Part shown: positions 1 to 5,879 of the stretch, in pieces
How positions within the stretch are numbered: position 1 is the stretch's first letter
Layout: every line of letters starts with the position of its first letter
Assembly (NCBI GenBank): GCA_002396065.1
Contig: DGWE01000061.1
Location: 1 to 8,477 of the forward strand
DNA: 8,477 bases
Reading direction: 5' to 3'
From: Eubacteriaceae bacterium UBA4266
Lineage (GTDB): Bacteria; Bacillota; Clostridia; Eubacteriales; Eubacteriaceae
Notes under the pieces: model-generated
Told to the model about the DNA's origin: nothing
Databases searched by the model: none
Seen by the model: the letters and a program-made list of their open reading frames with translations, nothing else
Position numbers and translations under genes: made by a program

Positions 1-19
1 GCCTCGTTTGTCGACGGTC

Positions 20-54
20 TGAGACTCTGAGTTTTCTCAGAGTCTTATTTTTTT
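20..54 (+). terminator. Rho-independent terminator of an off-window upstream gene
   Basis: A perfect hairpin has arms AGACTCTGAG (22-31) and CTCAGAGTCT (36-45) closed by a TTTT loop. A T-rich run through position 54 follows it. It should end transcription of a plus-strand gene lying left of the window and insulates the flavin reductase gene that follows. Confidence 0.88.
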
Positions 55-80
55 GTGCCAAGTCGAAGAGAAGGGGATAG

Positions 81-146
81 TTACTTTTTTGTGCCTATGG
101 CACATTATAGTGCGGACTTCCGCAAAACGACAGAACCCTGTAAAAT
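81..146 (+). promoter_or_regulatory. Putative promoter and palindromic operator of the flavin reductase gene
   Basis: The only dyad upstream of the gene is GTGCC-TAT-GGCAC (91-103), a 5-bp perfect inverted repeat around a 3-nt centre. Two -10 candidates follow: TATAGT (106-111), with the dyad just upstream of it, and TAAAAT (141-146). Neither has a good -35 (TTACTT at 81-86 with a 19-bp gap, or TTCCGC at 118-123). A weak promoter overlapped by a symmetric site suggests regulation by an activator or repressor, possibly the neighbouring HxlR protein. That link is inference: the dyad does not recur in front of the HxlR gene. Confidence 0.35.
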
Positions 147-184
147 AAAGATATCAACCAATCAATTGAAAAAGGAGCGTGACA

Positions 185-751
185 ATGATGCAAAAAGATA
201 TTGGAAGTGTGATGGGCTTGTACCCGATGCCGACGACGATTGTGGGAACGATGCTTGAAGACGGCTGGGTGAATTTTCTCCCGATTGCGCACGTTGGTGT
301 AGCTGAACACGGGCGCCTGATGATCAGCGTGGACACAGCGCACAAACTGGACGATGCTGCGATTCAGAAAAATGGTGTCGTTTCGGTCAGTTTGATCGAC
401 GCCGCAATGTTGAAGGCGGTGGACTGGTGCGGTATGGTAAAGGCAGAAAAAATCGATAAATCCGAAACATTTGCTTGGCATATGGATGAACTTGAAAAGG
501 CGCCGGTTGTGGAAGCGGCACCAGTCTGCATGACCTGCAGGGTGGAACAGATGATCACAGTCGGAAATTTTCACGACTTCATTCTCAAACCTGTCCATAC
601 ATATGTGCAGGAAGGATGTCTTAACGAACGTGGAAAAATTGATTATGAAAAGGTCAGCCCGGTGCTGTTTGAATTTCAGAGCGCGCAGTACCTTTCAACG
701 GGAAAAGTCATAGCAAAATGCTGGAACTACGGCAAGGATTTTATACATTAA
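185..751 (+). CDS. Flavin reductase / flavoredoxin-family protein
   Basis: A 188-aa protein resembling the flavin reductase-like, FMN-binding split-barrel family (flavoredoxin type). These proteins bind FMN and pass electrons between reduced nicotinamides or ferredoxin-like partners and acceptors in the cytoplasm. The family pattern is seen in YPMPTTIVGT near residues 13-22, in the SVSLIDAAMLKAVDWCGMVK stretch around 67-86, in the KIDKSE loop (89-94) and in the terminal YLSTGKVIAKCWNYGK block (169-184). There is no signal peptide or membrane segment. A CMTC pair (C115, C118) and further Cys at 82, 145 and 179 give it redox-active potential. The start at ATG 185 sits 7 nt after AAAGGAG (171-177); the next codon is also ATG (188). 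The HxlR gene lies 122 bp downstream with its own promoter. Family assignment is fairly sure; the true substrate is unknown. Confidence 0.78.
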   Translation: MMQKDIGSVMGLYPMPTTIVGTMLEDGWVNFLPIAHVGVAEHGRLMISVDTAHKLDDAAIQKNGVVSVSLIDAAMLKAVDWCGMVKAEKIDKSETFAWHMDELEKAPVVEAAPVCMTCRVEQMITVGNFHDFILKPVHTYVQEGCLNERGKIDYEKVSPVLFEFQSAQYLSTGKVIAKCWNYGKDFIH

Positions 752-786
752 GATTGTCGAATGAATGTCAGGGACGCCTGCATTTC

Positions 787-795
787 TGTTATGAT
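787..795 (+). promoter_or_regulatory. Extended -10 promoter for the HxlR regulator gene
   Basis: TGtTATGAT is an extended -10 (TG at 787-788, hexamer 790-795) lying 78 nt before the HxlR start codon. I see no good -35 at 16-18 bp upstream, as is common for extended -10 promoters. The gene may also receive read-through from the flavin reductase gene, because no terminator is visible between them. Confidence 0.5.
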
Positions 796-873
796 ATATA
801 GAGAGTTGAAGCGCTGCATCAGATCATCACGAATAACTGGTACAGCCGCAATAGTAAATGTTGGAGGCAGCGT

Positions 874-1245
874 ATGCACAATAAAAATGAGAAGAAAGAA
901 CGTATTTTTCATTGCCCGGTTGAGGCAACACTGAGCGTCATAGGCGGCAAATACAAACCGATCATTCTTTACGATCTCATCGGAAAGACGCTGCGCTTTT
1001 CGGAACTCAGACGATTGATTCCACAGGCTACACAGAAAATGCTGACACAGCAGATCCGGCAGCTTGAAGCTGACGGTCTCGTTCATCGCGAGGTTTATCC
1101 GGTCGTGCCGCCGAAGACAGAATACTCGCTTACACCCTACGGCGAAACGCTGATTCCCATTTTGATGGTTATGTGCGATTGGGGCAATGCGCATTTTGGA
1201 GATCAAATCGTGACCGGTGAAGGGCACGATTCTATAAAGGACTGA
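874..1245 (+). CDS. HxlR-family winged-helix transcriptional regulator
   Basis: A 123-aa cytoplasmic DNA-binding protein of the HxlR/YodB/HypR family (MarR-like winged helix, dimer). Most members repress or activate oxidoreductase genes in response to electrophiles, quinones or oxidants. The signature begins [19 protein letters not shown] (14-32), then FSELRRLIP for the helix before recognition, the recognition helix [20 protein letters not shown] (51-70), and the wing with [12 protein letters not shown] (79-90). C14 sits at the conserved N-terminal redox-sensing cysteine of YodB/HypR; a second Cys is C101. ATG 874 follows TTGGAGG (861-867) by 6 nt. Its likely target is the adjacent flavin reductase gene (inference from proximity). 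Length and motifs match the family fully, so the family call is firm and the inducer unknown. Confidence 0.9.
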   Translation: MHNKNEKKERIFHCPVEATLSVIGGKYKPIILYDLIGKTLRFSELRRLIPQATQKMLTQQIRQLEADGLVHREVYPVVPPKTEYSLTPYGETLIPILMVMCDWGNAHFGDQIVTGEGHDSIKD

Positions 1246-1276
1246 GACAAAAGCAGGCTAACGTATCAATACAAAT

Positions 1277-1319
1277 AAAACGGGTCGATCTGCTGCAAAA
1301 GCAGGTCGACCCGTTTTTT
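1277..1319. terminator. Bidirectional terminator between the HxlR gene and the ADH operon
   Basis: Arms at 1281-1293 (CGGGTCGATCTGC) and 1301-1313 (GCAGGTCGACCCG) form a 13-bp stem with one wobble pair and a 7-nt loop. The plus strand runs into TTTTTT (1314-1319). The minus strand runs into TTTTATTTGTATT (complement of 1268-1280). The same hairpin can therefore end the plus-strand HxlR transcript and the minus-strand operon, whose last gene stops at 1352. Confidence 0.9.
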
Positions 1320-1351
1320 GGAGAAAGATTTGATATTGGAGAATAGAGAAT

Positions 1352-2530
1352 TTATTTGTACGCCCGTTCGTAAATGCCGGCGATGTCGTCGTCAGTGGTT
1401 TCAGCTGGGTCGCAGGCGAAGAGCATACCCATCGTCGCTCGGGCGTTTTTCGCCATGGTCAGGCATTCAGAGACGTCAATGCCGTAGTCGGACATCTTCA
1501 GGTCGTCGACGCCGCAGGCCTTCTGGAGGTCGGTCAGCGCCGTAATGAAATCCTGAGGTTTATCCGCGTCGGTTTTGCCGAGGAAGCGGGCCATGTCGAC
1601 AAACCGGTCGTCACAGACGTGGCGGTCGATCCAGAACTGGAAGTAAGCGCGGGAAATCATGATCAGGCCGGCGCCGTGGGGCAGGTCGGGATGGTAAGCG
1701 GACATCGCGTGTTCCATCGAGTGTTCGGAGGTGCAGGCCGAGACGACCATCGAGTAGCCGGACATGGTGTTGGCGAAGGCCAGCGCTTCTCGGGCTTCGA
1801 GATCATTGCCGTCGGCAACAGCTCTCGGCAGGTAGCGGCCGATCTTTTCGATGGCGGTGCGCTGCACCATGTCGCTCATTGGGTTGTGCTGATTGGAAAT
1901 GTAGCCTTCGAGGGAGTGAAAAAGCGCGTCGAATCCCTGGTAAGCGGTGAATGTCTGCGGTACCGTCAGCATCAGCTCCGGATCGACAATCGCGATTTTC
2001 GCAAACATGCTGTCCGGACCGCCGACACCGATTTTTTCGTTGGTATCCGGGTTGGTGATGACGCCGGCCGCGTCGACTTCAGAGCCGGTGCCGGCCGAGG
2101 TCGTGATCGCGATCCACGGCAGGGGTTCTTCGTCCAAAGGCTGGCCCTTGCCGGTTTCGCCGAAGGCGTAATCCCAAAGGTCATCAGAAGGCTGGGGTGC
2201 GAACATTGCGATGACCTTCGCCGCGTCCATGACCGAGCCGCCGCCGAGGGCAACGACGAAGTCGCATTTTTCAGCGCGGGCGGTCTTGGCGCCTTCTTCG
2301 ACGACGCTCTTCAGCGGGTTCGCGGCAATTTTATTGAAGACGACGACGTCGCAGCCCGCTGCTTCGAGTTCGGCCTTGGTCTTGTCGAGAGAGCCGTTCT
2401 TAATCGTGGACTTGCCGTTGGAGATACAAAGCAGGGCTTTTTTGCCCGGCAGGTTCTGTTCGTGCAGTTTGCCGAGAGCGCCGGCGCCAAAGAGCACACG
2501 GGTCGGGGCAAAAAATTGATAGGATTTCAT
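1352..2530 (-). CDS. Iron-containing alcohol dehydrogenase (group III)
   Basis: A 392-aa NAD(P)H-dependent Fe/Zn alcohol dehydrogenase that reduces aldehydes to alcohols, or the reverse, in the cytoplasm. The N-terminal cofactor domain carries GGGSVMDAAK (96-105) and ITTSAGTGSEV (142-152). The C-terminal helical domain supplies the metal ligands D201 and H205 (GFDALFHSLEGY), H270 (SEHSMEH) and H285 (LPHGAG), with H274 as the usual extra active-site histidine. Spacing matches FucO-type enzymes, so the protein looks intact and active. ATG 2530 follows AGGAGG closely. It is the last gene of the operon, 21 bp after the flavodoxin. Butanol dehydrogenase-like or broad aldehyde reductase (YqhD-like) roles are both possible. 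With a flavodoxin and a cupin/CMD partner under LysR control, detoxification of reactive carbonyls is the most attractive idea, but that is inference. Confidence 0.92.
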   Translation of the reverse strand: MKSYQFFAPTRVLFGAGALGKLHEQNLPGKKALLCISNGKSTIKNGSLDKTKAELEAAGCDVVVFNKIAANPLKSVVEEGAKTARAEKCDFVVALGGGSVMDAAKVIAMFAPQPSDDLWDYAFGETGKGQPLDEEPLPWIAITTSAGTGSEVDAAGVITNPDTNEKIGVGGPDSMFAKIAIVDPELMLTVPQTFTAYQGFDALFHSLEGYISNQHNPMSDMVQRTAIEKIGRYLPRAVADGNDLEAREALAFANTMSGYSMVVSACTSEHSMEHAMSAYHPDLPHGAGLIMISRAYFQFWIDRHVCDDRFVDMARFLGKTDADKPQDFITALTDLQKACGVDDLKMSDYGIDVSECLTMAKNARATMGMLFACDPAETTDDDIAGIYERAYK

Positions 2531-2551
2531 GAATTTCCTCCTGATTATGAT

Positions 2552-3037
2552 TTAAATGCTTTCAATCCACTGATCGATATCAGACGCCGGGGTCACGAGG
2601 TCGCTGCCGCCGGTGGAATCGAACTGAATGGCCATCGGATGGACGACGTCAGCGCCTTTGGCCGCGTCGGTCATGTCGTCGATCACGTGGCCGGGCCAGC
2701 CGCCGTTGGTCATAAAGGGAATGACCGTTTTGCCAGAGAGGTCGTGGGTTTCAAAGAAGGCCGCGACGGCCGGCGCCATCGTGTACCACCAGGTCGGGGT
2801 GCCGACGGCGATCACGTCGTAATCGGCTGGATTTTTATCGAGAAGCTTGAGCTCAGGCCGGTAGCCGCTGTTGACTTCCCGCTGGCCCTGGCTGACGGCG
2901 GTGTTGTAATCGTCGGGGTAGGGCACGACGGTGTCGATGCGGGCGAGGTCCGCGCCCTTGGCGGCAGCCAGCTTTTCGGCAATCGCCTTGGTATTGCCGT
3001 TGGACCAAGAGTAATAGAGGACGAGCATGTTAAACAT
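2552..3037 (-). CDS. Flavodoxin (flavodoxin_4-like)
   Basis: A 161-aa FMN-binding electron carrier. Near the N terminus, LVLYYSWSNGNTKAIAE holds the FMN phosphate loop (S10-T16, S-W-S-N-G-N-T). TPTWWYTMAP (80-89) is the loop whose aromatic side chain stacks on the flavin, and TNGGWPGH (110-117) is the third flavin-contacting loop. The YPDDYN and RPEL segments (40-63) are typical of the short bacterial flavodoxin_4 group that sits next to aldo/keto reductases, ADHs and CMD proteins. No signal peptide is present, so it is probably cytoplasmic. ATG 3037 follows AAAAGGAG by 6 nt; M4 is a weaker alternative. It lies between the CMD-cupin fusion (34-bp gap) and the ADH (21-bp gap) in one operon. 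It may feed electrons to a quinone or carbonyl reductase; the partner is unknown. Confidence 0.9.
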   Translation of the reverse strand: MFNMLVLYYSWSNGNTKAIAEKLAAAKGADLARIDTVVPYPDDYNTAVSQGQREVNSGYRPELKLLDKNPADYDVIAVGTPTWWYTMAPAVAAFFETHDLSGKTVIPFMTNGGWPGHVIDDMTDAAKGADVVHPMAIQFDSTGGSDLVTPASDIDQWIESI

Positions 3038-3071
3038 CGGATTCTCCTTTTATTAAAAACTTGGGGATGAT

Positions 3072-3809
3072 TTAGAGTGCGAGGTAGACGTCGTCTTCGA
3101 CCGGTTCGCACCATTCGTTGGACGCGTTTTCGCCGGGCACTTCAAAGGCCAGGTGGGAGAACCAGCTGTCTTTCGCGGCGCCGTGCCAATGCTTGACTTC
3201 CGCCGGAATTTCGACGACGTCGCCGAGCTTGAGGGCCTGTGCCGGTTTGCCTTCTTCCTGATACCAGCCTTCGCCGTCGACACAGATCAAAATCTGGCCG
3301 CCGCCGGAGGTGGCGTGGTGGATGTGCCAGTTGTTGCGGCAGCCCGGTTCAAAGGTGACGTTGAAAATCGCCAGCGGGTCGTCCGGCTTGGTCACCGGGT
3401 TCAAATAGGACTGGCCGATAAAGTATTTGGCGAAGGCGTCGTTGGGCTGGCCCAGGCCGAACAAGCCGCCGTGGCTTTCCGGAGTCGTGTCGTCGGCGTA
3501 CACTTCCTTCGCCATCGGGAAGGCGGCCCAGGCGTTGGGCCATCCGGCGTAAAAGGCGATGTGGGTCAACAGCTCGGCCATTTCCTGCTTGGTCACGCCG
3601 TTTTTCCGGGCGCTCTGCAGGTGGAACTTCAAAGCGTCAGTGACCATTCCCTTGCCGATTAAGGCCGAGACGGTGATGATGCTTCTGAGTTTCGGGGAGA
3701 GCTTGTCTTCTCTGGCCCAGACTTCTCCGAAAAGCACGTCGTCGTTAAGTGCTGCAAATTTCGGTGCGAAATCGCCGAGGGCGTCGCGTCCAGCTGTTTG
3801 TTTTTCCAT
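3072..3809 (-). CDS. Carboxymuconolactone decarboxylase-cupin fusion protein
   Basis: A 245-aa two-domain protein. Residues about 18-105 form a carboxymuconolactone decarboxylase/AhpD-like helical domain (LSPKLRSIITVSALIGKG, then VTKQEMAELLTHIAFYAGWP). The AhpD CXXC pair is absent: the corresponding helix reads LKFHLQSARKNG, so thiol peroxidase activity is unlikely. Residues about 145-225 form a cupin barrel with metal-site candidates H162 and H164 (NNWHIHH), Q172 (GGGQIL) and H207 (IPAEVKHWHGA), so the usual Glu of motif 1 is replaced by Gln. Such fusions are widespread next to flavodoxins and oxidoreductases in anaerobes, but their reaction is not established. ATG 3809 follows AAAGGAA. It is the second gene of the operon, 21 bp after the small protein gene. 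Confidence 0.88.
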   Translation of the reverse strand: MEKQTAGRDALGDFAPKFAALNDDVLFGEVWAREDKLSPKLRSIITVSALIGKGMVTDALKFHLQSARKNGVTKQEMAELLTHIAFYAGWPNAWAAFPMAKEVYADDTTPESHGGLFGLGQPNDAFAKYFIGQSYLNPVTKPDDPLAIFNVTFEPGCRNNWHIHHATSGGGQILICVDGEGWYQEEGKPAQALKLGDVVEIPAEVKHWHGAAKDSWFSHLAFEVPGENASNEWCEPVEDDVYLAL

Positions 3810-3830
3810 TGTTCATTTCCTTTCTTGAAT

Positions 3831-4037
3831 CTAATGGGTTTGTTTCCGTTTGGTGTAAATCAAGTAATCGAGACAATCCAATTTGTTTTGCGTGTCGTGG
3901 ATAGCCGACAGCAGCACCCTGCGGTGCTCGCGCAGCTTGCGGATCTGCACGCTCAGCTCGTTCAAAGCGGCGTAGGCCTTGATGAAGTCATCGCTGCAGC
4001 CGGCGTCCACGAGATTTTGTCTGGTTTTTTCATCCAT
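3831..4037 (-). CDS. Small helical protein resembling a MerR C-terminal tail
   Basis: A 68-aa cytoplasmic protein and the first gene of the operon. No DNA-binding domain is present. Residues 17-62 should form one or two long helices with heptad-like leucines (LNELSVQIRKL, then RRVLLSAIHDTQNKLDCLDYLIY). From memory, the ending IH-Q-LDCLDYLIY resembles the dimerisation helix and tail of MerR-family regulators such as those controlling aldehyde-stress genes. C14 and C55 are the only cysteines. ATG 4037 follows GGAG by 7 nt, and the next gene begins 21 bp after its stop, so it is probably translated. It could be a partner or modulator of a regulator, or a small scaffold; its function is unknown. 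Coding status is fairly sure from its start signals, spacing and helix pattern. Confidence 0.72.
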   Translation of the reverse strand: MDEKTRQNLVDAGCSDDFIKAYAALNELSVQIRKLREHRRVLLSAIHDTQNKLDCLDYLIYTKRKQTH

Positions 4038-4074
4038 AGGTGGACTCCAGTGGTGTAATTTTTTTGACTCGTTT

Positions 4075-4103
4075 ATCTTAAACCCAAAAAGCTAAAATGT
4101 GAA
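4075..4103 (-). promoter_or_regulatory. Promoter of the minus-strand redox operon
   Basis: Read on the minus strand, TTCACA (4103-4098) is separated by exactly 17 bp from TAAGAT (4080-4075). This gives a 5/6 -35 and a 4/6 -10 match to the sigma-A consensus. Transcription would start near 4068, about 30 nt before the small protein's ATG. An imperfect -10 fits a promoter that needs an activator, as expected for a LysR target. Confidence 0.68.
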
Positions 4104-4107
4104 ATAC

Positions 4108-4130
4108 TTATATTGAAAAATGTGATATAA
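4108..4130. promoter_or_regulatory. Probable LysR binding site (T-N11-A inverted repeat)
   Basis: TTATAT (4108-4113) and ATATAA (4125-4130) form a perfect 6-bp inverted repeat separated by 11 nt. This gives the T-N11-A pattern typical of LysR-type regulators. The right arm overlaps the -10 of the lysR promoter, which suggests autorepression. The site lies just upstream of the -35 of the divergent operon promoter, a fair position for activation. A direct repeat TGTGA (4098-4102 and 4121-4125) overlaps both elements. Confidence 0.6.
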
Positions 4131-4131
4131 T
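4123..4131 (+). promoter_or_regulatory. Extended -10 promoter of the lysR gene
   Basis: TGaTATAAT is a consensus extended -10 (TG at 4123-4124, hexamer 4126-4131). No clear -35 sits 16-18 bp upstream. Transcription would start near 4138, leaving a leader of about 47 nt before ATG 4185. The hexamer overlaps the T-N11-A site. Confidence 0.66.
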
Positions 4132-4184
4132 ATTTTTGTATATCAAGAGTAACCGCATTGCGATGCGGGATGGGAGTGGTGAAA

Positions 4185-5090
4185 ATGGAAATTCGATCGT
4201 TGAAATATTTTTTAGAGGTGGCCCAGGACGAGAACATGACGGAGGCAGCGAATGTCCTTCACGTCACCCAGCCGACGCTGTCGCGTCAGATTGCCGATCT
4301 CGAGGATGAGCTTGACACGAAGCTCTTCGTGCGGACCAACCGCAGCACGCTGCTCACCGAGGAGGGCATGCGGCTGAAGCAGCGCGCGATGGAAATCCTC
4401 TCCCTCGTCGACCAGACCGAGGAGGAATTCGCCAGAAAAAACGAGGACGTGTCTGGGTGTGTGCGCATCGGGGCGGCGGAAACGAAAATCATGCATCTGG
4501 TGACGGAAACCTTCGCCGCGCTTCACGCAAGATACCCGAAGCTGACCTGTGAGATTTCCAGCGGCAACGTTGACGTGATTCAGGAGCAGCTGGAGCGGGG
4601 CCTTGTGGATTTTGCGCTGCTGCTCGAGCCGGCGCGGGTCGAGGCCTACAACTGCCTGCGCATGCCCGAGACCGAGGCCGTCGGCGTCGTCGTGCCGGCG
4701 GACAGTCCCTGGGCGGGTCTGCAATCAGTTGGGCCGGCGGATCTGGTCCGCATGCCGCTGCTGCTCTCGTCGAGAAAAAACCGAGCGACCTTTGACGCCG
4801 AGGTGTGGTCCGACGGGGCAGTGACCACCGAGAACCTCAACGTCGTCGGGCGCTTCGACCTGATCGGCAACGGCGCCGCGCTGGTGCGCACCGGGTGCGC
4901 CTGCGCGGTGAGCATCCGCGGGCTGTACCAGATCGATGACCCGGGCCTCGCCTTTGTGCCCTTCGAACCCGAGGTGACGGTGGGCGCCGTCTTCGTCTGG
5001 AAAAAGTACCGCATCTTGTCGCGGGCGGCCGAGGCCTTTTTGTCGGCCTTTAGAGAAAAGCTTCGGGATTCTGGCGGATCTGACGCTTGA
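4185..5090 (+). CDS. LysR-family transcriptional regulator
   Basis: A 301-aa LysR-type regulator (tetramer). The N-terminal winged helix-turn-helix spans residues 1-60 (MEIRSLKYFLEVAQDENMTE, then AANVLHVTQPTLSRQIADLE). A linker helix runs to about 88, and a two-lobe periplasmic-binding-like effector domain starts near GCVRIGAAET (91-100). Full length is typical. ATG 4185 is chosen because the family begins at MEIR-x-LKYF and GGGAG (4172-4176) sits 8 nt upstream. Longer starts at 4158 or 4170 would only add unrelated residues. It is divergent from the four-gene redox operon and shares with it an intergenic region holding a T-N11-A dyad, so it probably regulates that operon and itself. The inducer is unknown. 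Its last 41 nt overlap the tail of the convergent MATE remnant. Confidence 0.93.
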   Translation: MEIRSLKYFLEVAQDENMTEAANVLHVTQPTLSRQIADLEDELDTKLFVRTNRSTLLTEEGMRLKQRAMEILSLVDQTEEEFARKNEDVSGCVRIGAAETKIMHLVTETFAALHARYPKLTCEISSGNVDVIQEQLERGLVDFALLLEPARVEAYNCLRMPETEAVGVVVPADSPWAGLQSVGPADLVRMPLLLSSRKNRATFDAEVWSDGAVTTENLNVVGRFDLIGNGAALVRTGCACAVSIRGLYQIDDPGLAFVPFEPEVTVGAVFVWKKYRILSRAAEAFLSAFREKLRDSGGSDA

Positions 5091-5624
5091 GCCAGGCGTA
5101 ATAAATCAGCACGAGCATCATATGGAACAACGTAGATATTGGCACGGCCAGCCCGATGTGGAACAGCGAGACCGGCTGAAGCTTCGACATCAGGTAGGAC
5201 ACCGGCACCCGTACCCCGAAGGCAGAGGCGACCCCTTGAATCATGACGAAGCGCGTGCGGGCCATGCCGTCGAAAAAGCCGATTTCGAGCAGTTCGCGGT
5301 TCAGCGCCGGGCGCCTGCGGATCATGTGCACTTCGAAGTGAAAGGGCAGGTCTTGTCTGCGGATGAGCTGGACGGAAATCAGCACCGAAAGCCCCTGGGC
5401 GGCCACCGTGGCGATGGCGGCGCCGGCGGCCCCCAGATGAAAGACGGCGACGAGGAGCAGATCCCCGGCGATGTTGAACACACAGGCGATGGCGACGGTG
5501 ATCAGCGGGGTGCGGGAATCGCCGAGCCCACGAAAAACAGCGCGCCGAGAATGGGCAGCGTGAATCGGATCAGGCTGGATAAAATCGGCCCCTCCGTTAA
5601 GGACAAAACACGGTGTTTTTTCAT
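5050..5624 (-). pseudogene. MATE-family efflux transporter remnant with two internal deletions
   Basis: The gene starts at ATG 5624 with GGAGG 5 nt upstream. Its first 30 codons read as an intact MATE N terminus (LTEGPILSSLIRFTLPILGA). At about 5532-5540 this frame runs on for some ten codons into a TGA at 5502-5504. Homology resumes in another frame with VFRGLGDSRTPLITVA, which in full-length MATE proteins lies about 100 residues further on. It continues through two membrane segments to ELLEIGF (near 5275), then jumps directly to the C-terminal block FDGMARTRFVMIQG, skipping roughly another 130 residues. It ends LVLIYYAWLKRQIRQNPEAF at a normal C terminus. About half of the usual 450 residues and most membrane helices are gone, so no transporter can be made. 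The block sizes come from memory of the family; the frame break is seen directly. Confidence 0.85.
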
Positions 5625-5634
5625 TTTTGCCTCC

Positions 5635-5737
5635 AAAATAAAAGCGGACTGAATAGGGCATACCGGCATTTCAGCCAGCACATCTTATCCAGTCCGCTGA
5701 TCTTTTCATTTCATTCAGGCAGAACCCTCCGATGAAC
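5635..5737 (-). promoter_or_regulatory. Structured leader with terminator-like hairpin before the MATE remnant
   Basis: The minus-strand leader between the predicted start (near 5737) and the ribosome binding site (5634-5630) folds strongly. Arms 5698-5686 and 5655-5643 pair over 13 bp with one G-U wobble that forms only in the minus-strand RNA. Inside, GCTGGC and GCCGGT (5679-5674 and 5667-5662) form a second helix with a 6-nt loop, leaving a 6/6 internal loop. The outer stem is followed at once by TTTTATTTT and then GGAGG. This is the geometry of an attenuator or riboswitch expression platform. I do not match it to a named riboswitch class. Confidence 0.5.
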
Positions 5738-5743
5738 GCCCCT

Positions 5744-5772
5744 ATTGTAATCGAGAAAAGGGATTTTGTCAA
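5744..5772 (-). promoter_or_regulatory. Consensus sigma-A promoter of the MATE remnant
   Basis: On the minus strand TTGACA (5772-5767), a 17-bp spacer and TACAAT (5749-5744) give an 11 of 12 match to consensus. Transcription would start near 5737. The promoter has survived although the gene it serves is broken. Confidence 0.8.
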
Positions 5773-5773
5773 T

Positions 5774-5803
5774 TTGACGTTTTCAACCCGTCTGCTTTTT
5801 GAT
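5774..5803 (+). promoter_or_regulatory. Candidate promoter of the metY operon
   Basis: TTGACG (5774-5779) and TTTGAT (5798-5803) with an 18-bp spacer are the best pair upstream of the sulfhydrylase gene. The -35 is back to back with the divergent -35 of the MATE remnant inside the palindrome GTCAATTTGAC (5768-5778). A weaker alternative uses TTGATA (5799-5804) with TAGTAA (5821-5826). I see no S-box or T-box in the roughly 70-nt leader. Confidence 0.4.
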
Positions 5804-5879
5804 AAACTAGAATTAAAACATAGTAAATGAGTCAACATTCATATTAAAACACTAGGTAATTGGAAGGAGCTGTGTTATC

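Noticed and set aside
95..598. Minus-strand open frame opposite the flavin reductase
   Set aside because: His/Arg/Phe-rich translation without domain features and no ribosome site; the plus-strand gene explains the region.
1619..3070. Long plus-strand open frame opposite the ADH and flavodoxin genes
   Set aside because: It is antisense to two genes with clear motifs, has no ribosome site, and its His/Gly/Asp/Val-rich product shows no family features. GC-rich codon bias opens this frame.
5050..5661. Treating the whole minus-strand open frame as a short membrane protein gene
   Set aside because: Its first residues come from reading the leader and the true MATE N terminus out of frame. The genuine start (5624, with GGAGG) is in another frame, so the locus is a broken gene.
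5804..5879. S-adenosylmethionine or T-box riboswitch before metY
   Set aside because: The leader is only about 70 nt, with no kink-turn, multistem fold or terminator hairpin.
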